Shown: positions 16,651 to 26,133 of the stretch, one piece after another
Numbering within the stretch: the stretch's first letter is position 1
Layout of the letters: every line of letters starts with the position of its first letter
Assembly (NCBI GenBank): GCA_947569705.1
Contig: CANOSP010000017.1
Span: forward strand, 1-41,384
Source: an uncultured Erysipelotrichaceae bacterium
GTDB lineage: Bacteria > Bacillota_I > Bacilli_A > Erysipelotrichales > Erysipelotrichaceae
DNA length: 41,384 nt
Direction of reading: 5' to 3'
Position numbers and translations under genes: made by a program
Notes under the pieces: model-generated
Seen by the model: the letters and a program-made list of their open reading frames with translations, nothing else
Database searches by the model: none
What the model was told of the DNA's origin: nothing

Positions 16651-17157
16651 TTAATCTTCTTCTGCTTTAAATTCCATCAGCTTCGCTAATCGCGGATCAA
16701 TTTCATCCTTTTTTTGTTTTTGGTAATCAGATTCCTTCATCACTTCCCAGCCGTTGCCTTTTGGATAAGTAACTTCATTCTTTACTACCTTTAACGGGAT
16801 TTCCATTAAGATCAACTGAAAGATGACCGGTAATAATTCTACGACATCGCCCTTTGCCTCATGAACATCATCATTTGATTTCGTAAAGGCAAACACCTCG
16901 GTTGAGGCTGTTTCAAACTCATACGGTACATCTTCGTTAGTAACGGCACAAGGAAGAATCATTGTCCCGCAGATTTCTATATCAGCGAATACTCGATCTT
17001 CATCACTGTCATAACGAAGCTTTCCCGATACACGGACATCGTTTAATCCTCTGATCTGGTTCATAGCTGAAAACGCCGAAGCATCAAATGAAAGCGAATC
17101 ATCAAATGTGATCGTATGCTCGGATGCACGCAGCAGTTCCAATTTGGACCATCTCAA
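16651..17157 (-). CDS. yceD: YceD (DUF177) rRNA accumulation protein
   Basis: DUF177 proteins are linked to 23S rRNA accumulation and almost always precede rpmF. The 168-aa sequence shows the family core [19 protein letters not shown] with a single Cys in place of the usual metal-binding pair, and ends in [10 protein letters not shown], the typical tail. TTG 17157 is preferred: it lies seven bases after AGAGG and gives the common MRWSKLEL start. A GTG at 17166 falls inside that site. Its own strong promoter lies upstream. Confidence 0.88.
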   Translation of the reverse strand: MRWSKLELLRASEHTITFDDSLSFDASAFSAMNQIRGLNDVRVSGKLRYDSDEDRVFADIEICGTMILPCAVTNEDVPYEFETASTEVFAFTKSNDDVHEAKGDVVELLPVIFQLILMEIPLKVVKNEVTYPKGNGWEVMKESDYQKQKKDEIDPRLAKLMEFKAEED

Positions 17158-17187
17158 AAGTATCACCTCTATGTTTCAGACGCACCT

Positions 17188-17216
17188 ATTATACGCTTTA
17201 ACGTGAATTACGTCAA
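17188..17216 (-). promoter_or_regulatory. sigma-A promoter of yceD-rpmF
   Basis: TTGACG (17216-17211), 17 bases, TATAAT (17193-17188) on the minus strand. Confidence 0.8.
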
Positions 17217-17321
17217 TAAAATCAAGCAATTTTGTGCGTTCCATATTATTAAACCATAAAACAGACAGAAAGAAAAGGTTTTTTTTCATTTATTTATGAA
17301 ATGCTTTGTAAGCTTAAACAC

Positions 17322-18266
17322 TTACTGCGGTTTCTTTGTCTCTGTCTCTTTCATCACCGACTTTAAAAACGCCGCGATGTCCTCATATACTTGTTCTTTG
17401 CCCTTTTCATTTAAAATTTCATGACGAAGCTTCGGATACAGCTTGGGCTTAATGTTTTGATATCCGATTTTTTTCAATATCGAAAAGGCTTGGATAAATT
17501 TTCGTTCATTGACAATGCACGGATCGTCTCTGCCGGCAATAAATAAAATCGGCAGTTTTGGATTTAATAATACCCAATCATCCTTATCATAAACATTTGC
17601 CATTAAATTCCATAAGGAACGAAAGCCGTTGGCGGTAAAAATAAAACCACAGCGCTCATCGCTGTCATAAGCCTTTACCACCGCATCATCACTGCAGATC
17701 CAAGCATTTTCACTGTCACTGTCACGAAAGCGTCTTGAAAAGGCGGAAAAAGCCAAGCGCTGAACGAGTTTACTGCGATAATGCTCCCCCTTCAGCTTTT
17801 GGATGAGAAGAATCAGTGCCTGCCCCAGCGGCAAAAGACTGTTTTTACTCGGAGAGCCGCAGACGATCAAACCGCTTAATTCATAATCATATTTCTTTGT
17901 ATAAGCTCTTACGACCAAAGATCCCATGGAATGACCGAACAGCACATAAGGCAAATCGGGATATTGCTTTTTCATGACATAAGTCAGCTGATGGGTATCC
18001 TCTACAATGTATGTACCGCTTGAATCATAGAAAAAACCTAAATCTTCTTGACTCTTCACACTGTCTCCGTGTCCGCGATGATCGTGAATGACGCAGCACC
18101 AGCCCTTTTGTGCCATTTCCTTCATAAACGAAAAATATCGCTGACGATGCTCACTCATCCCATGCACAAGCTGCAGAACTCCGATCGGTTCATCCGCTGA
18201 AATCATCGTTGCCTTAATCATTAAACCGTCCTGAAAGCTTTTGATCGAAAAATCTTTTCTTTTCAT
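17322..18266 (-). CDS. alpha/beta hydrolase, lysophospholipase/monoacylglycerol lipase type
   Basis: The 314-aa protein has the serine hydrolase elbow GHSMGS (catalytic Ser), HDHRGHGDS before it, an Asp in LFIAGRDDPC and a late His in KLRHEIL. This matches the Hydrolase_4 (YtpA/PldB-like) group, which acts on lysophospholipids or monoacylglycerols. There is no signal peptide. The natural substrate cannot be inferred. It is monocistronic, divergent from tmcAL, with its own promoter. Confidence 0.85.
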   Translation of the reverse strand: MKRKDFSIKSFQDGLMIKATMISADEPIGVLQLVHGMSEHRQRYFSFMKEMAQKGWCCVIHDHRGHGDSVKSQEDLGFFYDSSGTYIVEDTHQLTYVMKKQYPDLPYVLFGHSMGSLVVRAYTKKYDYELSGLIVCGSPSKNSLLPLGQALILLIQKLKGEHYRSKLVQRLAFSAFSRRFRDSDSENAWICSDDAVVKAYDSDERCGFIFTANGFRSLWNLMANVYDKDDWVLLNPKLPILFIAGRDDPCIVNERKFIQAFSILKKIGYQNIKPKLYPKLRHEILNEKGKEQVYEDIAAFLKSVMKETETKKPQ

Positions 18267-18299
18267 TGAATCACTTCCTACCTAAAACTCTGTATCTCA

Positions 18300-18328
18300 A
18301 TGATACAATATTCCTTACGAATCCTCAA
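18300..18328 (-). promoter_or_regulatory. promoter of the alpha/beta hydrolase
   Basis: TTGAGG (18328-18323), 17 bases, TATCAT (18305-18300). GTATC/GATAC form a short palindrome across the -10. Confidence 0.55.
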
Positions 18329-18403
18329 CACTTTTCATAGCGAAAAAGGATAAAGTATGTTAGTATTGTTATAGCAAATAACATAAAGGAGACTTAGATA
18401 CAT

Positions 18404-19498
18404 ATGAAGGCTGCCGGAATCATTTGTGAATACAACCCATTTCATAACGGACATATTTATCATATTCAACAAACCAAAGCGATCACCGGCTGCGATGTAC
18501 TCATCTGTGTGATGAGCGGCAATTTTGTACAACGCGGTGAACCGGCTATCGTCGATAAGCGCAAGCGCTGTCATGCCGCTTTGACACACGGGGTCGATCT
18601 TGTGCTTGAGCTGCCCTTTCCCTTTGCGACACAAAGCGCCGCTTTTTTTGCCGAAGGAGCAGTGCGGACATTGGCTTTGGCTCAAGTAAGCAATATCGTA
18701 TTCGGCAGTGAAAGCAATGATCTATATGCGCTCTCAAAGCTTGCGGATTTAGAACTCAATCAATTCAGCGATCTTACGAAAGAAGGCATGTCCAGTGCCA
18801 AGGCATATGAGATCTTATACGGCAAGCAACAGCCGAATGATATTCTGGCAATCAATTATATCCGTGAAATGAAGCAATACGGCATCACACCAATGTGTAT
18901 CAAACGAACCAATGATTACCACGACACTGCCTTATGCGGTGAGTTTGTCGGCGCTACTGCGCTGCGTAGTGCCCTGCTTCAAGATCAGAATATCAGCCGA
19001 TATACACCGATGCAGATCCGAAAGGATGAAATTCACACTTTAGATGAATATTATCCTTACTTGCAGGGCCTATTATTCAGCCTGCCGCGGGAACACTTGG
19101 CAAGCTTATTATTAATGGATGAAGGAATTGAGCAGCATCTTATCATTCACGCAAAGCAGTGCAGCACAATGGCAGAGTTTTTAGCCGCTGCGACCACAAA
19201 GCGCTATTCAACCTCACGCATCCGAAGAACCTTGATTCAGCTGCTTCATCAGGTGACAAAGCAAAGCATTGATTCATTGCCGCCGTTGACACATCTTCGC
19301 GTGCTGGGCTTTAATGAAACGGGACGCAGCTATTTAAAGCTGTTAAAGCAACAGGAAGATCTCACGATTGCCTCGCGAATGAATCAAATTCCCTTGCCCT
19401 ATCGCAAGTTAGAACTGACCTCAGCGCATATGTACGGCTTGTTTCATCCGGAACAAAAGCTGAATGAAAAGGAGCTGCAGCCGCCGTTATGCTTATAA
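18404..19498 (+). CDS. tmcAL: tRNA(Met) cytidine acetate ligase TmcAL (YlbM)
   Basis: TmcAL makes N4-acetylcytidine at the wobble base of elongator tRNA(Met) from acetate and ATP. The 364-aa protein has the nucleotidyltransferase-like GIICEYNPFHNGHIYHI with the HxGH motif, MSGNFVQRGEPAI and ELPFPFATQSA, all typical. It is slightly short of the usual length of about 400 aa. AAAGGAG lies before the ATG. The next gene overlaps its end by ten bases. Confidence 0.94.
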   Translation: MKAAGIICEYNPFHNGHIYHIQQTKAITGCDVLICVMSGNFVQRGEPAIVDKRKRCHAALTHGVDLVLELPFPFATQSAAFFAEGAVRTLALAQVSNIVFGSESNDLYALSKLADLELNQFSDLTKEGMSSAKAYEILYGKQQPNDILAINYIREMKQYGITPMCIKRTNDYHDTALCGEFVGATALRSALLQDQNISRYTPMQIRKDEIHTLDEYYPYLQGLLFSLPREHLASLLLMDEGIEQHLIIHAKQCSTMAEFLAAATTKRYSTSRIRRTLIQLLHQVTKQSIDSLPPLTHLRVLGFNETGRSYLKLLKQQEDLTIASRMNQIPLPYRKLELTSAHMYGLFHPEQKLNEKELQPPLCL

Positions 19499-20046
19499 TT
19501 TTATTATTGATCACGCTCCTGCTGTTATTCCCTTTTTTTATCATATCTAAACCAAAGCGTTACCAAAAAGAAGCGATTGACTGTTTATTAGTACTCGGCT
19601 GCCCGTGTGAGCGTAACGGAAAACTATCAAATAAACAAAAGCAACGCCTTGAAACGTGCATTCATTACCAAAACATCACCGAATGCAGACACATCATCAT
19701 CTCGGGCGGTGCAGTACACAATGAAGCGATCGAAGCTGAAGCAATGGCGCAGTATTTAAAAGAACAGCTGAACGCATGTCAGATTGAAACGGAATGCAAG
19801 GCACGTAATACCTTTCAAAACTTTCAGAACACAAAAAAGCTGTATGGCAAGGAGCGTATTCTTATTATTACAAGTGCTGCACATTGTCGCCGTGCCTATT
19901 TCTTTGCGAGAAAGTTCTACGCTCATGCTTATGCAGCAAAGGCATCGACAAAGGATTCCTTTCGCGAATATCTGATTGAATATTTCCGTCTTTGGAATGT
20001 GCTGTATTGGGAAGTGCGGCTGCGGATACAAAAAAAACATAAATGA
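19489..20046 (+). CDS. DUF218/YdcF-like membrane-anchored protein
   Basis: This 185-aa protein has one N-terminal membrane segment (LIILLLITLLLLFPFFII) and a DUF218 domain: LLVLGCPCERNGKLSNKQKQR, HIIISGGAVHNEAIEAEAM, and ILIITSAAHCRRAYFFAR, where the family usually has TxxYHxxRA. ElyC/SanA relatives act at the cell envelope, but the exact reaction is unknown. It overlaps tmcAL by ten bases and ends at a strong terminator. Confidence 0.82.
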   Translation: MLIILLLITLLLLFPFFIISKPKRYQKEAIDCLLVLGCPCERNGKLSNKQKQRLETCIHYQNITECRHIIISGGAVHNEAIEAEAMAQYLKEQLNACQIETECKARNTFQNFQNTKKLYGKERILIITSAAHCRRAYFFARKFYAHAYAAKASTKDSFREYLIEYFRLWNVLYWEVRLRIQKKHK

Positions 20047-20126
20047 CTCGTATGCATCTTACATTGACGCAAAATATGCTTATCAGACTTATGATTCTTT
20101 AGGTCAAAATTCATAAATTTACATCA

Positions 20127-20170
20127 AAAAAGATGATACCTCGGAATTTGTTCTCCTGCATCATCTTTTT
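20127..20170. terminator. bidirectional terminator between DUF218 gene and yebC
   Basis: AAAAAGATGAT (20127-20137) pairs with ATCATCTTTTT (20160-20170). The stem has T-runs on both strands and serves the convergent yebC gene too. Confidence 0.8.
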
Positions 20171-20183
20171 ATTTATTTCACTG

Positions 20184-20915
20184 TTACTCCTGATTCAGAT
20201 TAGAAACATTATGATATACATTCTGTACATCGTCAACGTCGTCTAATAGGCGAATCAAGCGTTGGAACAGCTCTAAGTCCTCGCCTTCCAACTCCACATA
20301 TTCATTAGGAAGCATTGTCAGCTCTAATGCATCAAAAGAAACATCGGGAATCATTGCTTCAATCGCTTCTTTTGCCTTATTCAAATCAGAAGGCTCTACC
20401 GTAATCGTCATTTGTCCTTCTTCGGTTTCAATGTCTTTTAAATCAACCTCAGCCATAATCAAGGATTCCATCATCGTTTCTTCATCTTCATATTTTAAAG
20501 AAATAAAGCCGACCTTTTCATAGTTAAAGGAAACCGATCCGCTGACCCCCATCTTTGCATGAGATTTATTGAAGCATGCACGTAAATCCGCGATGGTACG
20601 GTTTGTATTATCGGTTAAGCAATCGATAATCACGGTTGCCGCACCGCCGCTTCCGAAGCCTTCATAAGAAGCCGGAGAATAGTTTTCACCGGTACCGCCC
20701 TTAGCCTTGTCGATTGCACGCTTAATTACATCTGCCGGTACTTGATTCGCTTTGGCACGTTCAATTACCTTTTTCAAAGCAGCGTTCATATCCGGATCGG
20801 GAACACCGTTTTTCGCTGCCACTAAAATTTCTTTACCGTAACGAGAATACAGCTTTGCCTTCGCCGCTGCCGTTTTTGCCATTGATGCGGCACGTACTTC
20901 AAAATGTCTACCCAT
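20184..20915 (-). CDS. yebC: YebC/PmpR family translation or transcription factor
   Basis: The 243-aa protein starts MGRHFEVRAASMAKTAAAKAKLYS-like and carries NGVPDPDMNAALKKVIERAK and the YEGFGSGGAATVIIDCLTDN core. The MGRHFEVR start is the YeeN-type branch. YebC proteins have been described as transcription regulators and, more recently, as factors that help ribosomes through difficult peptides. ATG 20915 follows AAAGGTGATGAAACA; the longer upstream frame would read through that site. Confidence 0.93.
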   Translation of the reverse strand: MGRHFEVRAASMAKTAAAKAKLYSRYGKEILVAAKNGVPDPDMNAALKKVIERAKANQVPADVIKRAIDKAKGGTGENYSPASYEGFGSGGAATVIIDCLTDNTNRTIADLRACFNKSHAKMGVSGSVSFNYEKVGFISLKYEDEETMMESLIMAEVDLKDIETEEGQMTITVEPSDLNKAKEAIEAMIPDVSFDALELTMLPNEYVELEGEDLELFQRLIRLLDDVDDVQNVYHNVSNLNQE

Positions 20916-20983
20916 TGTTTCATCACCTTTCAAAATCAAACGGTAGTGTATTACTGATTATTTATGTAATCACTTCAATATTC

Positions 20984-21013
20984 ATTATACCATAAAGCAA
21001 AAGTACATGGCAA
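20984..21013 (-). promoter_or_regulatory. promoter of yebC
   Basis: TTGCCA (21013-21008), 18 bases, TATAAT (20989-20984), with TGG before the -10. Confidence 0.75.
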
Positions 21014-21051
21014 ATAAATATTGTCTCTGAAATCATCTTCTTTTCTGTACT

Positions 21052-22272
21052 TTAGGATCGCTGAAGCAGTGGATAATACCGTCGATCCATATGAATCAGC
21101 ACTGTTATAAGCAAGATGAGCGCAACACCGTAAATACCGATAAGACCCCAAACCTGTACAATGGTAATCAGCTCGACAAGACAGGCAACTCCCAGTCTGG
21201 AGAAAACCTCAAATAAATTTCTGAATACCATTTCCACCGCACTCATGCGTCCGCGATATAAGGCTGGAATGCGGCGGCTGACATAAGGAGCCATGCCGAG
21301 TGTAACGATCACCTCACCGAAAGTAAAGATCATAATCGCAACAAAATGCAGCCACAGAATCCCTTGAATAAACATAAACATCGTAAATCCGAGTACCTGA
21401 AGCGCCAAGCCTAAGCGCAATTTTTTGGTATCTTGAATGCGTGCCAGCAAAGTGGTGAACAGCGGTGTCGCCGCAATCACAACAAGCGCATTGACACTGG
21501 ATAACAGACCGTAATATCGCGCTCCGTCAACGCCGAAGCTTTGCTCCATATTGAGCGGCAGTAAAAAATTAAGCTGTGTATAGACGAGCGTTGAAGCACC
21601 GATGATAAAGATAAACAGTGCGACACACGGATTTTGTTTCAATACTTTCCAAACCGATAAATCACCGCTTCCCTGTTCATATATATTGTCCTGCTTTGAT
21701 TCTCGGCGTTTGATGTCTTTGACCAGAATAGCGATTAATAAAGTAGAACTCAAGGTCGCAATCGATGTCAGTAAAAACGCAACCGGTAGATAATGTTCAA
21801 ATAATAATCCGCCTAAGGCAGGCGCAATCACAAAGCCGAGATTCATGCCTAAATATGACAGACTGTATACTTGCTCACGCTCATCGGAATCGGATAAATC
21901 CGCAAGTAATGCCTGATATGAGGGATGTTCAAAGGCCGCAAAAGCACTTGCCGTAAACATGAAAAATAATGAAATTGTTGATAAGGGAATAAAAGCACAT
22001 ATCGCATAGCTGATCACCGTAATTAAATCACAAATAATAATGTTATTTTTCTTGTTAAAACGATCGGCAAGCACACCGCCGAACAGCGTAAAAGGCATTT
22101 GCCCGAGTCCGAAGATTAATAAAAGAAGAGCGGCATCAGAAGCTGCCATATTCATTTTATTGGTTAGAATCAAAGTCATCATCGGCCAAATCATTGCCCC
22201 CATGCTCGTTACGACACGTCCGTAAAACAGCACGTAGATTTCTTTTCTTAAGCCTCGATATCGCTGCAACAT
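21052..22272 (-). CDS. major facilitator superfamily transporter
   Basis: A 406-aa integral membrane protein with about twelve hydrophobic segments in two halves. The MFS signature loop between helices 2 and 3 is clear (GGVLADRFNKKN). The protein resembles drug-efflux or MdtG/YfmO-type carriers, but no substrate can be inferred. ATG 22272 (MLQRYRGLRKEIY) follows GAAGGGATAGG; the frame extends 13 codons further without a better site. It stands alone, with no regulator next to it. Confidence 0.88.
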   Translation of the reverse strand: MLQRYRGLRKEIYVLFYGRVVTSMGAMIWPMMTLILTNKMNMAASDAALLLLIFGLGQMPFTLFGGVLADRFNKKNNIIICDLITVISYAICAFIPLSTISLFFMFTASAFAAFEHPSYQALLADLSDSDEREQVYSLSYLGMNLGFVIAPALGGLLFEHYLPVAFLLTSIATLSSTLLIAILVKDIKRRESKQDNIYEQGSGDLSVWKVLKQNPCVALFIFIIGASTLVYTQLNFLLPLNMEQSFGVDGARYYGLLSSVNALVVIAATPLFTTLLARIQDTKKLRLGLALQVLGFTMFMFIQGILWLHFVAIMIFTFGEVIVTLGMAPYVSRRIPALYRGRMSAVEMVFRNLFEVFSRLGVACLVELITIVQVWGLIGIYGVALILLITVLIHMDRRYYPLLQRS

Positions 22273-22496
22273 CCTATCCCTTCTTTCTGTTGTTTTTTTA
22301 TAAAAAAACATTGTATTTTTATTAGTATCTCTTCATAAGCTCTTAAATGCCGTTATAACCTTTATTTATAGAAGTTTACGACATTTTTATTTTTGAAAAA
22401 TATTCACATATACTTTTATAATTTCTTATATTTTTGTTTTCAAAAGTAGTAAATTAGTAGTGATTTGTATTATTAGTTTTATGTTCGAATTAAAAA

Positions 22497-22597
22497 ATAC
22501 TATGACATTGCATAGTATAGAATATACCAATAAGCGAGACTAGTGGATTAGCCACTAAAGTTCTCGCCATAATAAGGATAGTATTACCCTTATTATG
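22497..22597 (-). ncRNA. three-hairpin RNA ending in an intrinsic terminator
   Basis: Read on the minus strand, a 10-bp stem CATAATAAGG/CCTTATTATG (22597-22568) comes first. A two-part stem follows: GCGAGA/TCTCGC enclosing TAGTGG/CCACTA (22567-22534). Last is an 8-bp stem ATACTATG/CATAGTAT (22518-22497) followed by TTTTTT. It lies 90 bases past the acetyltransferase stop. Three 7-base repeats (GTAGCAT, GAAGCAT, GTAGCAT at 22597-22617) precede it. The rest of the 414-base gap (22273-22686) is AT-rich with no gene. It could be a processed 3' UTR, a small RNA or a mobile remnant. Confidence 0.5.
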
Positions 22598-22686
22598 TAG
22601 CATGAAGCATGTAGCATATTAATCCTTTTAGATAAGCAAACAAAGATTTATAGCTAATTTAAATTTATCATATAGACTATTGTCAA

Positions 22687-23202
22687 TTATCTAGATATTT
22701 TCATATGAATATCTTCTTCAGTTTTGCCTATTCCATCTCTTATAAAGCCAACTTTTTCATAACAATGAATTGCTCTTGGATTGGTTGCATAAACATTTAA
22801 TTCCATTCCATCTAAGTTTAATTCTTCATAAGCATATTTAATCAAAGCCTTAATAGCTTCAGTACCAAAATGCCTATCTTGTTTTAAGGCCGTAATAGAA
22901 ATACCTAATTCTCCGATATTGTTTTTAATTTCCATTATCTCTATATTTCCAATATATTCGCCAGTGTTTTTTTCTATCATGGAATAACACAAAGCATTTT
23001 CTTCAAGTTTTGAATTTAACCAATTCAACTCTTGTTCATAAGTATAAGTGCGAACTTTATGACTAATCTTATTAGCAACATTAGGATCATTTACCATAAT
23101 TAAATAATCATTAACCAATTTTTCACTTAATTTTACATAATAAATATTTTCTGATTCAAAAACTACTTCATAGTTTTGTTTTATAAAATCTATTTTTTCC
23201 AT
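22687..23202 (-). CDS. GNAT acetyltransferase, RimJ/RimL-like
   Basis: A 171-aa GNAT-fold protein. The acetyl-CoA loop falls around ALKQDRHFGTEAIKALIKYAYEE, and NLDGMELNVYATNPRAIHCYEKVGFIRDG is the typical C-terminal half. Such enzymes acetylate amino groups of proteins, antibiotics or small molecules; the substrate is unknown. ATG 23202 follows AAGGAGG. Its codons and flanks are much more AT-rich than leuS or the MFS gene beside it, which suggests transfer. The structured RNA downstream may be part of the same unit. Confidence 0.85.
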   Translation of the reverse strand: MEKIDFIKQNYEVVFESENIYYVKLSEKLVNDYLIMVNDPNVANKISHKVRTYTYEQELNWLNSKLEENALCYSMIEKNTGEYIGNIEIMEIKNNIGELGISITALKQDRHFGTEAIKALIKYAYEELNLDGMELNVYATNPRAIHCYEKVGFIRDGIGKTEEDIHMKISR

Positions 23203-23345
23203 TTTGTTCCTCCTTAATCTAGTTTTATTATACACTATTGTGACAAGTAATTCTAGATGACAAAAGTAAAATAACTTTAAAAATTTCTATAAAGTCTTTA
23301 AAATAAAGGTTTTTGTCAAAAATCACTCTTTTTATTATAAACTAT

Positions 23346-23380
23346 ATAAACTAAAAAGCGATTAAAATAATCACTTTTAG
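23346..23380 (-). terminator. intrinsic terminator overlapping the leuS stop
   Basis: CTAAAAGTGATT pairs with AATCGCTTTTTAG around a short loop on the minus strand, with T-rich sequence in the 3' arm. The leuS stop lies within the 5' arm. Confidence 0.55.
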
Positions 23381-25773
23381 TTTGCGACAATATTTACAAC
23401 CTTGCCCTTTACGACAATGATTTTACGTACTGTTTTACCCTCGATCTGTGCTTGTACGTTTTGTACCTGTAATGCCTCCTGCTTGATTGTTTCTTCATCG
23501 GCTTCTGCATCAATCATGAATTTACCGCGCAGCTTTCCGTTTACCTGTACGATAATTTCGATTTCACTCTTGACCAGCTGTTTTTCATCATAAACCGGCC
23601 ACGCTTCATCGGCGATACATGGTTTTTGTGTCAAGGTCGTATACATTTCCTCACATACATGCGGTGCAACACAAGACAGCATTTTGATAAAATCAAGTGC
23701 ATACGGACGATAAATTTTATCCGCCTTGTAGCAGTCATTGATGAAGATCATCATTTGTGAGATTGCCGTATTCATATTTAATGATTCAAAATCATTGGTA
23801 ACCTTTTTTACCGTATAGTGATAGCTGTAATCCAACGTACCGTCATTTTCATCGCTCAGCTTATCTGATTCCATGAATAAGCGCCATACGCGATCAAGCC
23901 ATTTACGGCTGCCTTCGACGCCGCTGTCCGCCCATGGTTTGCTGGCTTCTAACGGTCCCATAAACATTTCATATAAACGTAAGGTATCGGCACCATAGCG
24001 CTCGGTAATATCATCGGGATTTACGACATTGCCGCGTGATTTTGACATCTTTTCGTTGTTCTCACCCAAGATCATACCTTGATGGAATAAGCGCTGAAAC
24101 GGTTCCTTTACCGGTACTAAGCCTTTATCATATAGGTAATTGTTCCACATACGGGAATACAACAGATGCCCTACCGCATGCTCACTTCCGCCGATATATA
24201 AATCGACCGGAAGCCAGTGCTTTAACAGGCGCTGATCGGCAAATGCTTTATCGTTGTGCGGATCGATATAGCGTAAGAAATACCAGCTGGATCCGGCACT
24301 GCCCGGCATCGTGCTTGTTTCACGCTTCCCTTTTTGACCGTCTCTTTCCACATTGACCCAATCTACCGCCTTTTCTAACGGACTGGCACCGCTCTTGCTC
24401 GGTGAGTAATCGGCTAACGGCGGCAATACGAGCGGAAGCTCTTCATCGGCTAAGGTAACACTCTTTCCGTCTTCCATATGAACGACCGGAATCGGCTCAC
24501 CCCAATAGCGCTGACGGGCAAAGATCCATTCACGCAAACGATAGTTCACCTGTGAACGTCCGCATTTATTTGTTTCTAAATAAGCGATCATAGCGGCAAT
24601 CGCATCTTCTTTATTCATACCGTTTAAGAAATCGGAATTGATATGTACGCCATCCTGTGTCCACGCTTCTTTGGTAATATCTCCGCCTTCAAGTACCGGA
24701 ATAATCTCAAGTTCAAACTTTTTCGCAAACGCATAATCGCGTTCATCATGCGCCGGAACAGCCATAATTGCGCCGGTTCCGTATGATGCCAATACATAAT
24801 CGGAAATCCAAATCGGAATCTGCTTATTATTCACGGGATTGATCGCATAGGCACCGGTAAATACCCCGGTCTTTTCTTTGTTTAACTCGGTACGCTCCAG
24901 TTCTGATTTATGAGCGCAGGAAGCTACGTATTTTTCCACCTCTGCCTTTTGTGCGGCAGTAGTGATTTTGGCAACTAACTCATGCTCAGGCGCCAGAACA
25001 CAATAGGTAGCACCGAACAATGTATCGCAGCGTGTTGTAAATACGGTGAATTTCTCATCATGCTCAGCGACTTTAAAATCAACATGCGCACCATAGGAAC
25101 GTCCGATCCAATGACGCTGCATTTCCTTTGTGGAATTCGGCCAATCTAAAGTGTCCAGTCCCTCTAATAAGCGATCGGCATATTTTACAATATCAATCAC
25201 CCACTGCATCATATTTTTGCGTACGACCGGATAGCCGCCGCGCTCACTTTTACCGTCAATGATTTCATCATTTGCCAACACTGTTCCCAGTTCCTCACAC
25301 CAGTTTACCGGGATATTGACATAGCGTGCCAAGCCGTCCTCATACAACTGCTTAAAAATCCATTGAGTCCATTTATAGTAGCTCGGATCGCATGTTGAAA
25401 CCTGCTTGTCCCAATCAAGTCCGAATCCCAGCATTTTTAACTGACGAGTAAAGGTCGCAATATTTTCTAATGTAAAGCCTTCCGGATGATTGCCGGTCTG
25501 TATTGCATATTGTTCCGCCGGTAAACCGAAGGAATCAAAGCCCATCGGATGCAATACATTATATCCCTGCATCTTTTTCATTCTGCATACAATATCACTT
25601 GCCGTATAGCCTTCCGGATGACCGACATGCAGTCCCTGTCCGCTCGGATAAGGGAACATATCTACCGCATAAAATTTCGGTTTATCAAAATCCCATACAT
25701 CACATACAAAGGTTTTATTTTCTTCCCAGTATGCTTGCCATTTCTTTTCAATTTTCTGATGATCAAAGCCCAT
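23377..25773 (-). CDS. leuS: leucyl-tRNA synthetase
   Basis: Class Ia synthetase of 798 aa. The HIGH-type motif is [14 protein letters not shown], the KMSKS motif is [11 protein letters not shown], and the CP1 editing domain contains [12 protein letters not shown] and [12 protein letters not shown]. The protein is complete, with the C-terminal VNGKLRGKF segment. AAAGGTGG precedes the ATG. Expression is controlled by a T-box leader. Confidence 0.98.
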   Translation of the reverse strand: MGFDHQKIEKKWQAYWEENKTFVCDVWDFDKPKFYAVDMFPYPSGQGLHVGHPEGYTASDIVCRMKKMQGYNVLHPMGFDSFGLPAEQYAIQTGNHPEGFTLENIATFTRQLKMLGFGLDWDKQVSTCDPSYYKWTQWIFKQLYEDGLARYVNIPVNWCEELGTVLANDEIIDGKSERGGYPVVRKNMMQWVIDIVKYADRLLEGLDTLDWPNSTKEMQRHWIGRSYGAHVDFKVAEHDEKFTVFTTRCDTLFGATYCVLAPEHELVAKITTAAQKAEVEKYVASCAHKSELERTELNKEKTGVFTGAYAINPVNNKQIPIWISDYVLASYGTGAIMAVPAHDERDYAFAKKFELEIIPVLEGGDITKEAWTQDGVHINSDFLNGMNKEDAIAAMIAYLETNKCGRSQVNYRLREWIFARQRYWGEPIPVVHMEDGKSVTLADEELPLVLPPLADYSPSKSGASPLEKAVDWVNVERDGQKGKRETSTMPGSAGSSWYFLRYIDPHNDKAFADQRLLKHWLPVDLYIGGSEHAVGHLLYSRMWNNYLYDKGLVPVKEPFQRLFHQGMILGENNEKMSKSRGNVVNPDDITERYGADTLRLYEMFMGPLEASKPWADSGVEGSRKWLDRVWRLFMESDKLSDENDGTLDYSYHYTVKKVTNDFESLNMNTAISQMMIFINDCYKADKIYRPYALDFIKMLSCVAPHVCEEMYTTLTQKPCIADEAWPVYDEKQLVKSEIEIIVQVNGKLRGKFMIDAEADEETIKQEALQVQNVQAQIEGKTVRKIIVVKGKVVNIVAN

Positions 25774-25796
25774 CTTATTTCCACCTTTCTTAGCAT

Positions 25797-26015
25797 AAAA
25801 AAACGTCCCTGCGAGGACGTAATATACGCGGTACCACCTTGCTTCATATATTCATATAAATATATGCACTTCACCTTTTAACGCAAGGCTACGTATAACT
25901 TTTCATTATCGGCTCCTTAGTGAGTTCCCTAAAAGCATATAACAGTTTTTCACCGACCAACTGCTCTCTTAATACAGGCTTTTACGTACTACTCTAATTC
26001 TCTGCCTTTATTTCG
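25797..26015 (-). promoter_or_regulatory. T-box riboswitch of leuS
   Basis: The minus-strand leader has the T-box antiterminator core GGTGGTACCGCG (25838-25827). A terminator follows: ACGTCC/GGGACGT and seven T (25820-25797). A candidate specifier CTC (Leu) lies at 25924-25922 within GGGAACTCACTAAGG. Uncharged tRNA(Leu) would favour antitermination. Confidence 0.92.
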
Positions 26016-26020
26016 TAATG

Positions 26021-26050
26021 ATTATAACGGAAAAGGAAAGCGTTTGTCAA
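26021..26050 (-). promoter_or_regulatory. promoter of the leuS leader
   Basis: TTGACA (26050-26045), 18 bases, TATAAT (26026-26021) on the minus strand. Confidence 0.8.
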
Positions 26051-26133
26051 TATTTGATACAGAAATATCAAATATTGTTCCCTCTTTCCTTCTTAATGTT
26101 TCTCACTCTTGTTTTAGATATTTATACCATTAA

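Noticed and set aside
17281-17305. TTTCAT/ATGAAA palindrome as terminator of the alpha/beta hydrolase
   Set aside because: On the gene's strand the stem is followed by A, not T; the stem is AT-only and weak.
22497-22617. Type III toxin-antitoxin RNA
   Set aside because: The short repeats are only three 7-base units and no ToxN-like gene follows; the adjacent gene is an acetyltransferase.
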